The notes: generated from the sequence alone by a model not told the origin. Numbered from the stretch's first letter, positions 17,048-25,357 are shown. The stretch is 64,000 bases of DNA from Janthinobacterium sp051380735 (GCF_051380735.1 NZ_JBNYXQ010000006.1:1-64000), one strand, 5' to 3'. Translations and numbers: made by a program.

Positions 17048-19087
17048 ATGACAATATTGCCGGTGTCGAATACCCTCAGTGATAGCGCCGCCTTGTGCGA
17101 CGCCGTGGTACGCCTGCGCGGCGCGGCCCTGGTGACGGAACTGGGCCGCATCGCCGGCAGTGTGATGGGCAGCGCGCACGGCGAGTTCCTGCCGTCGGCC
17201 AGCGACAACACGCCGCCAGTGCTGCCTGGTCCCGCACCTTCCGCACTGTTGCAGGAAATCACTTTCGACGGCCACTGCTTCGGTCACTACCGGGTGGCCG
17301 GCAAGCACAGCTATGACGAGACTGACCGCCGCCAGCTGTCCAGCCTGGCGTCGCTGACGGCCGGCGTGCTGCAGGTGCACTCGCTGGCGCAGCGCTCCAC
17401 GCATGCGTTTGCGCAGGTCGAAGCCCTGCTGGCGCAGCAGACGCAAATCCTCGACCAGCTGCATGAATCGGTGCTGACGATGGACTTGACTGGCTACATT
17501 ACCAGCTGGAACAAGGGCGCCGAACGCCTGTTCGGCTACTCGTCGGTGGAAGCGGTGGGCCGCAACATCCTGTTTTTATATGACGACGAAGATACCGGTT
17601 TCCACGACGCCTTCCTGGAGCAGGGCGGGCGCCTGATGGAAGTGCGGCGCCGCAAAAAATCGGGCGAAGTCTTCTGGGCCAGCCTGTCGCTGTCGCCGCT
17701 GCGCGATCTGGACGAGCGCCCGGTCGGCCTGATCGCCTATCTGACCGACATTACCGAACGCAAGCTCGCCGAGGAGCGCCTGCACCACCTGGCCTATTAC
17801 GACGCACTGACCAGCTTGCCGAACCGCACCCTGCTGACCAAGCTGGTGGACCAGGCCCTCTCCGTTGCCCAGCGCGGCAAGATGCTGGGCTGCATGCTGT
17901 TTATCGACCTGAACCGTTTCAAGCTGATCAACGACACCCTGGGCCGGCGCGTCGGCGATGAACTGCTGCGCCAGGTGTCCGTGCGTTTTCGCCACGTGCT
18001 GCGCGACCAGGACCTGGTGGCGCGCCTGAGCGGCGACGAGTTCGCCGTCGGCCTGTTCGACATCAGCCAGCATTTCGAAGCAAGCACAGTGGCGCAAAAG
18101 CTGCTGGGTTCCTTGGTGCAACCATTCCTGATCGAAGGCCACGACCTGCGCGTGGGCGCCAGCATCGGCATCAGCGTCTACCCGCAAGACGGCCACGACG
18201 CCGAAACCCTGCTGCGCCTGGCCGATATCGCCATGTACCGCGCCAAGCAGGACAGCGGCGGCGAAGCCGAAAGCGTGGCCTTCTACAGCCAGGACATGAA
18301 CCTGGGCATGCAAGCGCGCATGCGCCTGGAAACCGGCCTGCGCCATGCTTTGGCCGAACAGCAACTGCTGCTGCACTACCAGCCCAAATACGCCCTGAGC
18401 AGCGGGCGCATGATCGGCGCCGAAGCGCTGGTGCGCTGGCGCCACCCCGTGCAAGGCATGATCCCGCCCGCCGAATTCATTCCGCTGGCCGAATCGACCG
18501 GCCTGGTGGTGCAAGTGGGCGAATGGGTACTGGAAGCGGCCTGCGCCCAGGCACAAGCGTGGAAGCAGGCCGGCCTGCCGCCTATCCGCATCGCCGTCAA
18601 CGTCTCCGCCCGCGAATTCACCTCGGCCCTGCCGGCCCGGGTAGCCGCCACGCTGGAGCGCTACGGCCTGGAAGCAGCCTGGCTGGAACTGGAAATCACC
18701 GAAAGCACCCTGATGCACAACATCGAGCGCGTCATCGGCATCATGGACCGCATCACCGCGCTGGGCGTGGCCCTGTCGCTGGACGACTTCGGCACCGGCT
18801 ACTCCAGCCTTTCATACCTGAAGCGCTTCCCGATCGATACCCTGAAAATCGACCGCTCTTTCACCACCGGCATCCCCTCCGACGCCAGCGACTGCGCGAT
18901 TGCCACCACCATCATCAGCATCGCCCAGCAACTGCACCACAAGGTAATCGCCGAAGGCGTGGAAACAGCCGAGCAGATGGCCTTCCTGAAAAGCTCCGGC
19001 TGCGACGAAGTCCAAGGCTACCTCTTCTCGCGCCCGCTGGCAGCAGAAGACTTCGAGCGCGCGTTGCGCAAGAACTGGGACTTGTAA
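17048..19087 (+). CDS. GAF-PAS-GGDEF-EAL protein, probable c-di-GMP phosphodiesterase
   Basis: 679 residues: a GAF-like region ~1-115, PAS ~130-240 (SVLTMDLTGYITSWNKGAERLFGYSS; DITERK at its end), GGDEF ~245-415, EAL ~430-675. The cyclase signature reads RLSGDEF (328-332), so the first Gly is replaced by Ser. The EAL motif is intact (GAEALVRWRHP, 459-461), as are LDDFGTGYSSLSYLK and the ETAEQ region. The likely net activity is c-di-GMP breakdown, perhaps with GTP sensing by the altered GGDEF. Co-transcribed with the HDOD gene. Confidence 0.92.
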   Translation: MTILPVSNTLSDSAALCDAVVRLRGAALVTELGRIAGSVMGSAHGEFLPSASDNTPPVLPGPAPSALLQEITFDGHCFGHYRVAGKHSYDETDRRQLSSLASLTAGVLQVHSLAQRSTHAFAQVEALLAQQTQILDQLHESVLTMDLTGYITSWNKGAERLFGYSSVEAVGRNILFLYDDEDTGFHDAFLEQGGRLMEVRRRKKSGEVFWASLSLSPLRDLDERPVGLIAYLTDITERKLAEERLHHLAYYDALTSLPNRTLLTKLVDQALSVAQRGKMLGCMLFIDLNRFKLINDTLGRRVGDELLRQVSVRFRHVLRDQDLVARLSGDEFAVGLFDISQHFEASTVAQKLLGSLVQPFLIEGHDLRVGASIGISVYPQDGHDAETLLRLADIAMYRAKQDSGGEAESVAFYSQDMNLGMQARMRLETGLRHALAEQQLLLHYQPKYALSSGRMIGAEALVRWRHPVQGMIPPAEFIPLAESTGLVVQVGEWVLEAACAQAQAWKQAGLPPIRIAVNVSAREFTSALPARVAATLERYGLEAAWLELEITESTLMHNIERVIGIMDRITALGVALSLDDFGTGYSSLSYLKRFPIDTLKIDRSFTTGIPSDASDCAIATTIISIAQQLHHKVIAEGVETAEQMAFLKSSGCDEVQGYLFSRPLAAEDFERALRKNWDL

Positions 19088-19113
19088 ACATCACGCCATC
19101 TTCAGCACAGCCA

Positions 19114-19142
19114 TTGGTAAGCCCGCCACCTTTATGTATAAT
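19114..19142 (+). promoter_or_regulatory. Promoter of tRNA-Ser
   Basis: TTGGTA at 19114-19119 and TATAAT at 19137-19142 are 17 bases apart and end 9 bases before the tRNA 5' end. Confidence 0.75.
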
Positions 19143-19151
19143 GCAGGCTCC

Positions 19152-19241
19152 GGAAGCGTGGCCGAGTGGTTGAAGGCACTAGTCTTGAAAACTAGCGACG
19201 GGTTACACTGTTCGTGAGTTCGAATCTCACCGCTTCCGCCA
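19152..19241 (+). tRNA. tRNA-Ser (anticodon UGA)
   Basis: Ninety-base class II tRNA. The acceptor stem GGAAGCG (19152-19158) pairs with CGCTTCC (19231-19237). The anticodon stem CTAGT/ACTAG encloses loop CTTGAAA, giving anticodon TGA. A long variable arm is present, the T loop is TTCGAAT, and the CCA end is encoded. The last 14 bases (CACCGCTTCCGCCA) are repeated at 20254-20267, as at an integration site. Confidence 0.97.
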
Positions 19242-19506
19242 GGAAATAAAGAAACCGCCTTCGGGCGGTTTTTTATTGCCTGTCGGAAGCGAGCAGGGCG
19301 CCTGCGCGCCCTGCGTGTGAGATTCGAAGGGCTGGGCGTATCTGCCCAGCCCGCCCCGAATCCTCCATCTGCTGCCGCTGCGCGGCAGCTTCGCGCGCCG
19401 TAGGCGCGCGTTCGTGGTCCTAATCAGGTTTCGACTGAGCTTGCTTCCACGGCGCTGTACACATCAGTCCGTGTCCGAATGGCGGACCTGACCCCGCGCC
19501 CTGCTT
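19228..19506. repeat. Long direct repeat, copy 1 (includes tRNA-Ser 3' end)
   Basis: About 279 bp beginning inside the tRNA-Ser 3' end and ending at CGCGCCCTGCTT. It is repeated at 20254-20530 with roughly a dozen substitutions and one 2-base indel (about 95% identity by eye). It contains a terminator and a chain of GC-rich palindromes, e.g. GCAGGGCGC/GCGCCCTGC, GGGCTGGGC/GCCCAGCCC, GCTGCCGC/GCGGCAGC and CGCGCGCC/GGCGCGCG. Confidence 0.93.
19252..19275 (+). terminator. Intrinsic terminator of tRNA-Ser
   Basis: AAACCGCC (19252-19259), a TTCG loop, GGCGGTTT (19264-19271), then T-rich sequence. Confidence 0.93.
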
Positions 19507-19771
19507 ATGGCCGAAGACGCATGAGGACTGGCGCGGCGGGGCGGTTGGTGGGCTTGCGATTTGACGCGTTTTGACGCACTTTACGCTGTTTTTTCCTTGA
19601 GGTTACATGGCCTCAATGTTCGGCCTAAATCACGCGGTAGCTCAAGTGGTGCTTTTAAGCATCATGCATGATTTCCTCGCGCGTTCCTATTCGTAGAATA
19701 GTACTTCCTTCAAATTTTCCAGTTGGTATGTTTTCATGTTATCTTTGAGACAAATTAATAAGGAGAAAGTA
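19507..19771. promoter_or_regulatory. Upstream region of the island gene with several short repeats
   Basis: TTGACGC occurs at 19561 and 19571 with a related TTACGC near 19581, i.e. one helical turn apart. TTGAGG (19597-19602) and CCTCAA (19611-19616) form an inverted repeat. ATCATGCATGAT at 19661-19672 is a perfect palindrome. CTATTC-GTA-GAATAG at 19687-19701 is another. These may be regulator sites, but none matches a named operator I can defend. Confidence 0.35.
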
Positions 19772-20116
19772 ATGATAAAAATTGGCACTGCGAATATCAG
19801 GGGGGCGCGTATTGGTGTCTCCTTGGGCGCAGGAACAAGTGACTTCGAGATTGGAGCACTCACCACTACCGATGTAGGTGTTGCTGTTGAAGTTCGTGAC
19901 GCTCCCCGAGAAAGCCTGTTGAGTAGCCTTGGCTTGCCACCATCTACGCCACCGGAAGTTGTCATCGAAGCTTTGACGCTTTTAAAGGGTGTTCAGAGCG
20001 CACCTATCGAGAGACAGGTTTCAGCACTTAGAGGGTCACGGTTAGAGAGCATGCTTTCTGTAGGAGGTAACTTGGCATCCATCGTCAGCTTGCTCCTTCC
20101 ATTGTTGCAAAAATAG
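19772..20116 (+). CDS. Unknown 114-residue protein in the tRNA-Ser insertion
   Basis: I do not recognise this protein. The ATG at 19772 follows an excellent ribosome binding site (AAGGAGAAAGTA). An earlier in-frame start at 19736 lacks one. The first ~45 residues are short alternating hydrophobic stretches rich in Gly, Ile, Val and Thr, looking like beta strands. The middle (LLSSLGLPPSTPPEVVIEAL) looks helical. The end is a Gly-led hydrophobic helix (GGNLASIVSLLLPLLQK) that could insert in or lie on a membrane. No signal peptide or cysteine is present. Codon use and GC differ from flanking genes. As the only gene of the insert it is the candidate cargo. A defence or toxin-like role would be speculation. 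Confidence 0.75.
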   Translation: MIKIGTANIRGARIGVSLGAGTSDFEIGALTTTDVGVAVEVRDAPRESLLSSLGLPPSTPPEVVIEALTLLKGVQSAPIERQVSALRGSRLESMLSVGGNLASIVSLLLPLLQK

Positions 20117-20253
20117 TTGGTTAGCAAGCGCAATTTTTTAGTGAAGCAGGTATGTCGCAACGATTGGCGAAAAAATTTCTAAGTAGATATGGTTGTAGGT
20201 ATGAAGTGAAGTAATCGCTCTATAGAGCTGATGGAGTATAGGTATTTGCATTA

Positions 20254-20530
20254 CACCGCTTCCGCCAGGAAATAAAGAAACCGCCCTCGGGCGGTTTTTT
20301 ATTGCCTGGCGGAAGCCAGCAGGGCGCCTGCGCGCCCTGCGTGTGAGATTCGAAGGGCTGGGCGTATCTGCCCAGCCCGCTCCGAATCCTCCATCTGCTG
20401 CCGCTGCGCGGCAGCTTCGCGCGCGCCGCGCGCGTTCGTGGTTCTGATCAGGTTTCGACTGAGCTCGCTTCCACGCCGCTGTACACATCTGTCCGTGTCC
20501 GAATGGCGGATCTGACCCCGCGCCCTGCTT
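20254..20530. repeat. Long direct repeat, copy 2
   Basis: About 277 bp matching 19228-19506. It carries only the last 14 bases of tRNA-Ser, then the same terminator and palindromes. One palindrome differs by a 2-base deletion that still leaves a perfect stem (CGCGCGC/GCGCGCG here, CGCGCGCC/GGCGCGCG in copy 1). Confidence 0.93.
20278..20299 (+). terminator. Terminator copy in repeat 2
   Basis: AAACCGCC, a CTCG loop, GGCGGTTT and a T run. It would end transcripts leaving the 114-codon gene. Confidence 0.85.
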
Positions 20531-20532
20531 TT

Positions 20533-20610
20533 GCCAATCAGCTTCTCGACTGAGCCAGCTTCCACGAGCTTCAAAGCATCAGTCCGTGTCTCAATGGCAG
20601 ACCTGACCCT
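20533..20610. repeat. Third, partial copy of the intergenic repeat
   Basis: The last ~80 bp of the long repeat recur here in a more diverged form. Shared blocks include CGACTGAGC, GCTTCCACG, TCAGTCCGTGTC, AATGGC and GACCTGACCC. This suggests the 80-bp block is itself a dispersed REP-like element. Confidence 0.75.
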
Positions 20611-20632
20611 CCTGCGCTGCTCGCGCGCTGCT

Positions 20633-22741
20633 TCATGCCCGCCGCGCCGTCAACCACTGCCCCGGCGCCAGCGCCGCTGCTGCAACTCTGACCTCGCCGA
20701 TATTGCCGAAGAAGCCGTCCGCCCTTGCGCCGTCCCACGAGCCGCCGCCCACCACCCAGGGCGAGCTTGCCGACAACGTTGCCAGCCCGACGACATTGCT
20801 GCTGTTGCGCAGCACCGGTGCGCCTTCGACATACATCACCGTGTCATGCGTGGCCGGGTCGTTGACGATGGCGATATGCACCCAGGTGCCGGCGATGATC
20901 TCGCCCGACCAGCTCGACAGCGCATCGCGCTTGCCGCTGACGTCCGGCACCACCTCCCACTGCACCTCGCGCAGGCTGGAAATGGCAAACAGCAGCGGCG
21001 GCGACTCCGGGTCGCCACCAATGAAGCCGGCCAGGTCGCCACGTTTGCCGTCGCGCGTCATGATGTTCATCCACGCGTGCTTTGTTTTGTCCCACGCCGG
21101 GTTGATCTTGACGAAAGCTTCGATCGTGTAGCCGGTCGTGGCGAACGTTTGCGCGTTGATCGGTGCCGACGGATCGGTAACAAAATAGCTGAGGCGCGGC
21201 ACGTTCTTGTCGGTGTTGAGAAAACTGACCGACCCCGGCGCAGACGACAGCCGGTGGCGGTCACTGCTCCAGATTATGTCGCCCGCCTCGGCGCCAACGA
21301 TGCCGCCCTTGTTGAGCCCATCGCGCGTCAGCGCATTGGCGCCGGTGACGTCGGCGATGCGCGCGCCTGGCGCCACGGCCGCGCCCTCGGCGCCGCCGAA
21401 GAAACGCCAGTGCGCCACAGTCGACGCCACTTTCGGATAATCGTCGGCGTCCTTCGGCGCCACCGGCTCCACCACGGCCGGCTCCGTGTAGCCCTTGAGC
21501 ACCATCGCCCTGGCCTGGTCGACCAGTGACGACGCCACCGTCGCCTTGCCGGTGCCGAATGTGGGGTTGAAGCGCGCGAAGCGTTTGGCGAAATTGATGT
21601 TGATGGTGAATGCTTCCTTGGCCTCGGTGAGCACCGCGCGGTCGAAGCTGTTGCGCGTGTCGGCCGGTTTCATCGGCACCCATGGCGAGAACGACAGCAC
21701 CTTGATCTGGTTGTTGGTCAGGTCGAATTCGTACAGGCGCATCAGGCCGTTGCCGCCCTGATAGTCCATCTGGTAATCGACTACCATTTCCTCGACCGGG
21801 TTGCCGAAGTTGTTGGTCTTGGTCAGGCGTGCGGCGCCGTGATGGTGGCCGTTGAGCGTGATGAAGATCTGGTCGTTATCGCGTATCAGTTTTTCCCACA
21901 GCATCTTGCCGTAGTCGGTTTCCAGCGGGCTGACGGCGTCCGCTGCGATGTTGAGCAACTGGTGGTTGACCAGTATCACCGGCAAGCTCGGGTTGTCGGC
22001 CATCACCTTGCGCGCCCAGGCAATAGCGGTGTCGGAGATGCGCCAGGACAGCGACAGCACCATGAACTTCTGCTCCTGCGCCGTGAAGATATGGTATTCG
22101 TGGAAGCCGGTCGTGTCGCGCCCGCCGAAAGTGGCCTGGCGCTGCGCGCGGCGAGTGTCGAACCATTGCAGATAGGGCTCGTTGGCCAGCACCCGTTGGG
22201 CATCGGTCCCCTTGCTCTGGTCGCCCTGGTAGTCGAGATCGTTGACAACGTCGTGGTTGCCGGCAAGTATGGAATAGGGCAGCTTGTTTACTTCCAGCAC
22301 CTGCATCGCGCTGTCGGCTACCTTCCACTGCTCTGGTTTGCCAACCTGGTCGACCACATCGCCCAGATGGATCAGGAAAGGGATGTTCAGCGTCGCCGCG
22401 TTGCGCGCCACCCAGTTGGTCTGCGCGGCGAAAGGTTCATTGCCATAGTGGCGCTGGTATTGATTGCTTTCCGAGGAAGTCGCATAGCGCGAGTAAAACT
22501 GCGTATCGGGCAGCACGGCGACGGCGAAGCTCGAGATGAGGGTGCTCGGCGGCGCCACCACCACCGGTGGCGCGCTGCCGCTGTCGTCACTGCCGCCGCC
22601 ACAGCCGGCCAGCAGGCCGCCGAGGGACAGCCCGGACGCAGATGCCAGTCCCATTTTCAGCAGCGTGCGCCGCTGCGCACTTTGCGTGTCAGCAATGTCG
22701 ACAGGAGTGATGAAGGATGGTTTTTCGCCGGGCTGTTTCAT
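20633..22741 (-). CDS. Tat-exported metallophosphoesterase with LamG-like domain
   Basis: Predicted secreted lipoprotein of 702 residues. A twin-arginine signal (QRRTLLKMG) ends at lipobox LLAGC followed by a Gly/Ser/Pro linker. The calcineurin-like phosphoesterase domain has all blocks: DTQFY, GDVVDQ, GNHDV, NHQ and GHHHG. After ~residue 450 a concanavalin-like LamG/jellyroll domain follows (YTIEAFVKI; GTWVHIAIVNDP; YVEGAPV; IGEVRV). The frame is open 20 codons upstream, but ATG at 22741 gives the better signal peptide. Substrate unknown; extracellular phosphate esters are plausible. Confidence 0.88.
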   Translation of the reverse strand: MKQPGEKPSFITPVDIADTQSAQRRTLLKMGLASASGLSLGGLLAGCGGGSDDSGSAPPVVVAPPSTLISSFAVAVLPDTQFYSRYATSSESNQYQRHYGNEPFAAQTNWVARNAATLNIPFLIHLGDVVDQVGKPEQWKVADSAMQVLEVNKLPYSILAGNHDVVNDLDYQGDQSKGTDAQRVLANEPYLQWFDTRRAQRQATFGGRDTTGFHEYHIFTAQEQKFMVLSLSWRISDTAIAWARKVMADNPSLPVILVNHQLLNIAADAVSPLETDYGKMLWEKLIRDNDQIFITLNGHHHGAARLTKTNNFGNPVEEMVVDYQMDYQGGNGLMRLYEFDLTNNQIKVLSFSPWVPMKPADTRNSFDRAVLTEAKEAFTININFAKRFARFNPTFGTGKATVASSLVDQARAMVLKGYTEPAVVEPVAPKDADDYPKVASTVAHWRFFGGAEGAAVAPGARIADVTGANALTRDGLNKGGIVGAEAGDIIWSSDRHRLSSAPGSVSFLNTDKNVPRLSYFVTDPSAPINAQTFATTGYTIEAFVKINPAWDKTKHAWMNIMTRDGKRGDLAGFIGGDPESPPLLFAISSLREVQWEVVPDVSGKRDALSSWSGEIIAGTWVHIAIVNDPATHDTVMYVEGAPVLRNSSNVVGLATLSASSPWVVGGGSWDGARADGFFGNIGEVRVAAAALAPGQWLTARRA

Positions 22742-23035
22742 GACTTGGTGCTCGCAAAAGAGAGAAGCAATCAGTCTATTGCCTGACCGTGACGAGTTCA
22801 TGACAAGATGATAGTCACTATATCGCTGCGCACGGTGTCGAAATCGATTGCGCGTATCGAGGGCGAGGTGCCCGAGGACACAGTCATGCGCCGGGCCGAC
22901 CGGTCAGGCCAATCAGGCCAATCAGATCCGTGGCTTGCCGAGCGAATTTGCCGGATATCCCCCAGGCAATTGCGTACATTTACGAGCGGGTGTCGGCAAT
23001 GGTCGAGGATGCCTATGAAAGCTGCGCCACCTTGC
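22742..23035. other. Intergenic region, no convincing gene
   Basis: A 10-bp tandem repeat (TCAGGCCAAT twice) lies at 22904-22923. A short GTG-started frame (22930-23115, plus strand) contains a helical-looking stretch, but it lacks a ribosome binding site and runs into the opposing gene. Confidence 0.4.
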
Positions 23036-23494
23036 TTAAATCTGCGGAAATACGTGGCCAGCCCTTCCCGAAAAAAGGTGTGGCTTCCACGCTGCGCAAC
23101 GGCCAGCGAAGCTGACAGTTGCGCTATGGCCTGCTATGGACTCAAGGCCGACAGTGCACACAAAGGGTTCGCCTACGGTATCGGTATAGCCGACCCGCAC
23201 ATCAGCATTAAACTGCACAGTGAGCGTCGCTCGTTTTACGCAATGCCAGGCGACTTTTTGCTTTGCCAGAGCAGCCCGCAAGAATGCCGATTGCTCCGTG
23301 GCGACACTGACGGCTATTTTATTGTCTGGACAGGCATCGCCGGAAATGAGATTGAACTCGACACGCCATGGTGCCACGCGTACGGTGCCATACAGCACAC
23401 CCAGTGTCCAGAAACCCTGGTAGTCATTGTTACGGCTGATGAATCTGGCAAGAATACCGGAGGCGCAATGCTTGAGGCGAGAACGAATTTTCAT
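23036..23494 (-). CDS. Hypothetical protein, 152 residues
   Basis: I do not recognise a named family. The N-terminus is basic (MKIRSRLKH), then FISRNNDYQGFWTLGVLYG, and the rest is beta-strand-like with four cysteines (in GDACPD, WHCVKR, FVCTVG and GRCAAW). The amino-acid balance and lack of low-complexity Arg/Pro/Ala runs favour this frame over the longer plus-strand frame covering the same DNA. No strong ribosome binding site precedes the ATG at 23494. Reality of the gene is moderately supported. Confidence 0.5.
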   Translation of the reverse strand: MKIRSRLKHCASGILARFISRNNDYQGFWTLGVLYGTVRVAPWRVEFNLISGDACPDNKIAVSVATEQSAFLRAALAKQKVAWHCVKRATLTVQFNADVRVGYTDTVGEPFVCTVGLESIAGHSATVSFAGRCAAWKPHLFSGRAGHVFPQI

Positions 23495-23656
23495 GTGTGG
23501 CCCTGGAAGGGCGAGCGCCCTTTAAGCCCATCCGCTTCGCGGAGCACTCCATCATATCACCACTGTGACCGCTGACAATCCTCCCATGGATTAAGGCAAC
23601 TGGTCGCGCGTGAAGAGGATGGCAAGGCTCTCTGCGCCTTATTTGCCTCCCGCGCC

Positions 23657-24334
23657 TTATTTACCACCCGGCTTCCCGCTCAAATACAAATCACGTTCCT
23701 GTATCCAGCCCTTGGTACGTTTGCGTTCCGGACTGACATATTCGGCGTTGACCCAACCGGGCTGGGTCTCGAATACCCGCAGCGCGTTGCCGTCGACGGC
23801 ATAGGCTTTGCGCCGATTCGCAGTCGACGGCTGGTCGTGAAAATAGGCTTTTTTCGCCGAGACGATCCGGATTGCTTGCCAGCTTCCCTGTTCGGCCAGC
23901 CTGAATGACACCGGTTCTGCGGCAAAGTGCTGTACGTTCCAGCAGCCGGGCGGGTCTTCTTTCAGTCTGGCGCTCACGGCGGGCTTGCCGTTTTCGCTGG
24001 TCGCCTGCATGGTGCCGGAAATGACGTTATCGGTGTCGCGGTCTGGCGGGAACCATGTGTCGATGTGGGTTGCCGGCTCGCTCACTTTGCCGCGCATGAA
24101 AAAGATGCAGCTGAACTGCCCAGCGCCAGTCGAACTTTCATAATAGGCGGTCAGGACGCCTTGCTTGTCGACGCCGACCAACAGGCCGTCGTAGTCGCCT
24201 GAAGTAATCGGGGCGGCGCTCGCCGGCATGACTGTCAATGCGGCGCTGGCCGCAAGTAGTAATAAGGCAGGGGAGTATGTGCGCAAGGTGCGTTTCTTTC
24301 TGATGCAAGGTTGATGGCTTGGTTGGTGCGCCAT
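23657..24334 (-). CDS. Secreted hypothetical protein with SH3-like C-terminus
   Basis: 225 residues with a long N-terminal signal (RKKRTLRTYSPALLLLAASA, cleavage after ASAAP region). The middle domain is unrecognised (GDYDGLLVGVDKQGVLTAYYES; CIFFMRGK; two cysteines likely paired). The last ~65 residues look like a bacterial SH3-type domain (AYFHDQPS, KAYAVDGNALRVFETQPGWVNAEY, TKGWIQERDLYL). The start is uncertain. ATG at 24334 is used, while the frame remains open to 24427. Confidence 0.72.
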   Translation of the reverse strand: MAHQPSHQPCIRKKRTLRTYSPALLLLAASAALTVMPASAAPITSGDYDGLLVGVDKQGVLTAYYESSTGAGQFSCIFFMRGKVSEPATHIDTWFPPDRDTDNVISGTMQATSENGKPAVSARLKEDPPGCWNVQHFAAEPVSFRLAEQGSWQAIRIVSAKKAYFHDQPSTANRRKAYAVDGNALRVFETQPGWVNAEYVSPERKRTKGWIQERDLYLSGKPGGK

Positions 24335-24448
24335 GGACACCCTGCGACTATAACGCTTTGGGCAAGAGCCAGGCGCGCAGGCTGGCGTGCTCTGGCGATT
24401 GCGCAGGTCTTCTATAATTGGCGCCATATCCCAACGCCAAAGCCATTC

Positions 24449-25357
24449 ATGCCTGAAATTACCTTGAACTCGCGCTACCGCGCCACGCTCCTTGGGCTGG
24501 CCACCGGCGACGCGCTCGGCACCACCGTCGAATTTTCTCCGCGTGGCAGTTTTCGACCGCTCACCACCATGACCGGCGCCGGCCCCTTCAATTTAAAACC
24601 CGGCGAATGGACCGACGACACCTCGATGGCGCTGTGCCTTGCCGAAAGCCTGATCACCAAAAACGCATTCGACCCGGCCGATCAGATGGGCCGCTACCTG
24701 AACTGGTGGCAATGGGGCTATCTGAGCTCCACCGGCAGCTGTTTCGACATCGGCATGACAGTGCGCGCTGCGCTCGACAAGTTCGCCGACACCGGCAATC
24801 CGTACAGCGGCGACACCTCTCCGAACACGGCCGGCAACGGTTCGCTGATGCGCTTGGCGCCGGTGGTGCTGTTCGCCTTTCCCGATATCGACGCGGCGAT
24901 AAAACTGGCCGCAGACAGTTCCCGCACCACCCACGGCGCACCGGAAGCGGTGGAAAGCTGCCAGCTGTTTGCAGCCCTGCTGTGCAGCGCGCTGATGGGA
25001 ACCGGCAAGCAAGACCTGCTGGCCAGCATCACCTGGAAACCAACTGAGCCCAAGTTGAAAGAACTGGTCACCGGCAATTTCATCGTCAGGGAAGAGTCGC
25101 AGATCCGCGGCACCGGCTATTGCGTCGATTCGCTGGAAGCATCGCTGTGGTGCTTTTTCAATACCGGCAGTTTTGAAGAAGCCGTGCTGCGCGCCGCCAA
25201 TCTTGGTGACGATGCCGACACGACCGCCGCGATCACCGGCCAGATCGCCGGCGCCTATTACGGCGTGGAAGCGATCCCGCCAGCGTGGCTGGCGCCGCTG
25301 GCGATGCGCGACGATATCGAAGAGATGGCGCTCAAGTTGCTGCAGCGGTCGCGCTAG
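24449..25357 (+). CDS. ADP-ribosylglycohydrolase family protein
   Basis: DraG-type enzyme that removes ADP-ribose from protein side chains or other acceptors. 302 residues. Metal-binding motifs are visible: GDALGTTVEF near the N-terminus, WTDDTSMALCL, and GDDADTTAAITGQIAGAYYG near the C-terminus, which supply the Asp/Thr ligands of the two Mg ions. Start ATG at 24449 gives a normal N-terminus; a longer upstream frame overlaps the divergent signal-peptide gene. No partner ADP-ribosyltransferase is visible nearby. Its stop overlaps the opposing gene by 4 bases. Confidence 0.92.
   Translation: MPEITLNSRYRATLLGLATGDALGTTVEFSPRGSFRPLTTMTGAGPFNLKPGEWTDDTSMALCLAESLITKNAFDPADQMGRYLNWWQWGYLSSTGSCFDIGMTVRAALDKFADTGNPYSGDTSPNTAGNGSLMRLAPVVLFAFPDIDAAIKLAADSSRTTHGAPEAVESCQLFAALLCSALMGTGKQDLLASITWKPTEPKLKELVTGNFIVREESQIRGTGYCVDSLEASLWCFFNTGSFEEAVLRAANLGDDADTTAAITGQIAGAYYGVEAIPPAWLAPLAMRDDIEEMALKLLQRSR

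Larger units (their letters stand above)
19507..20253. mobile_element. Candidate repeat-bracketed insertion next to tRNA-Ser
   Basis: About 747 bp of clearly lower GC than its surroundings, bounded on both sides by the ~278-bp direct repeat that begins at the tRNA-Ser 3' end. It holds one gene (19772-20116) and no integrase or transposase. Either site-specific integration at the tRNA or a duplication of a passenger cassette would give this structure. Recombination between the repeats would release a circle of about 1.03 kb. Mobility is inference. Confidence 0.5.

Noticed and set aside
20254..20267. Second tRNA-Ser gene
   Set aside because: Only the last 14 bases of the tRNA are present; no anticodon arm or 5' acceptor strand.
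22930..23115. 61-codon GTG-started frame
   Set aside because: Contains a helical-looking stretch but has no ribosome binding site and overlaps the minus-strand gene.
22808..23575. 255-codon plus-strand frame
   Set aside because: Ser/Arg/Pro-rich with no recognisable domain; the opposing frame 23036-23494 looks more protein-like.
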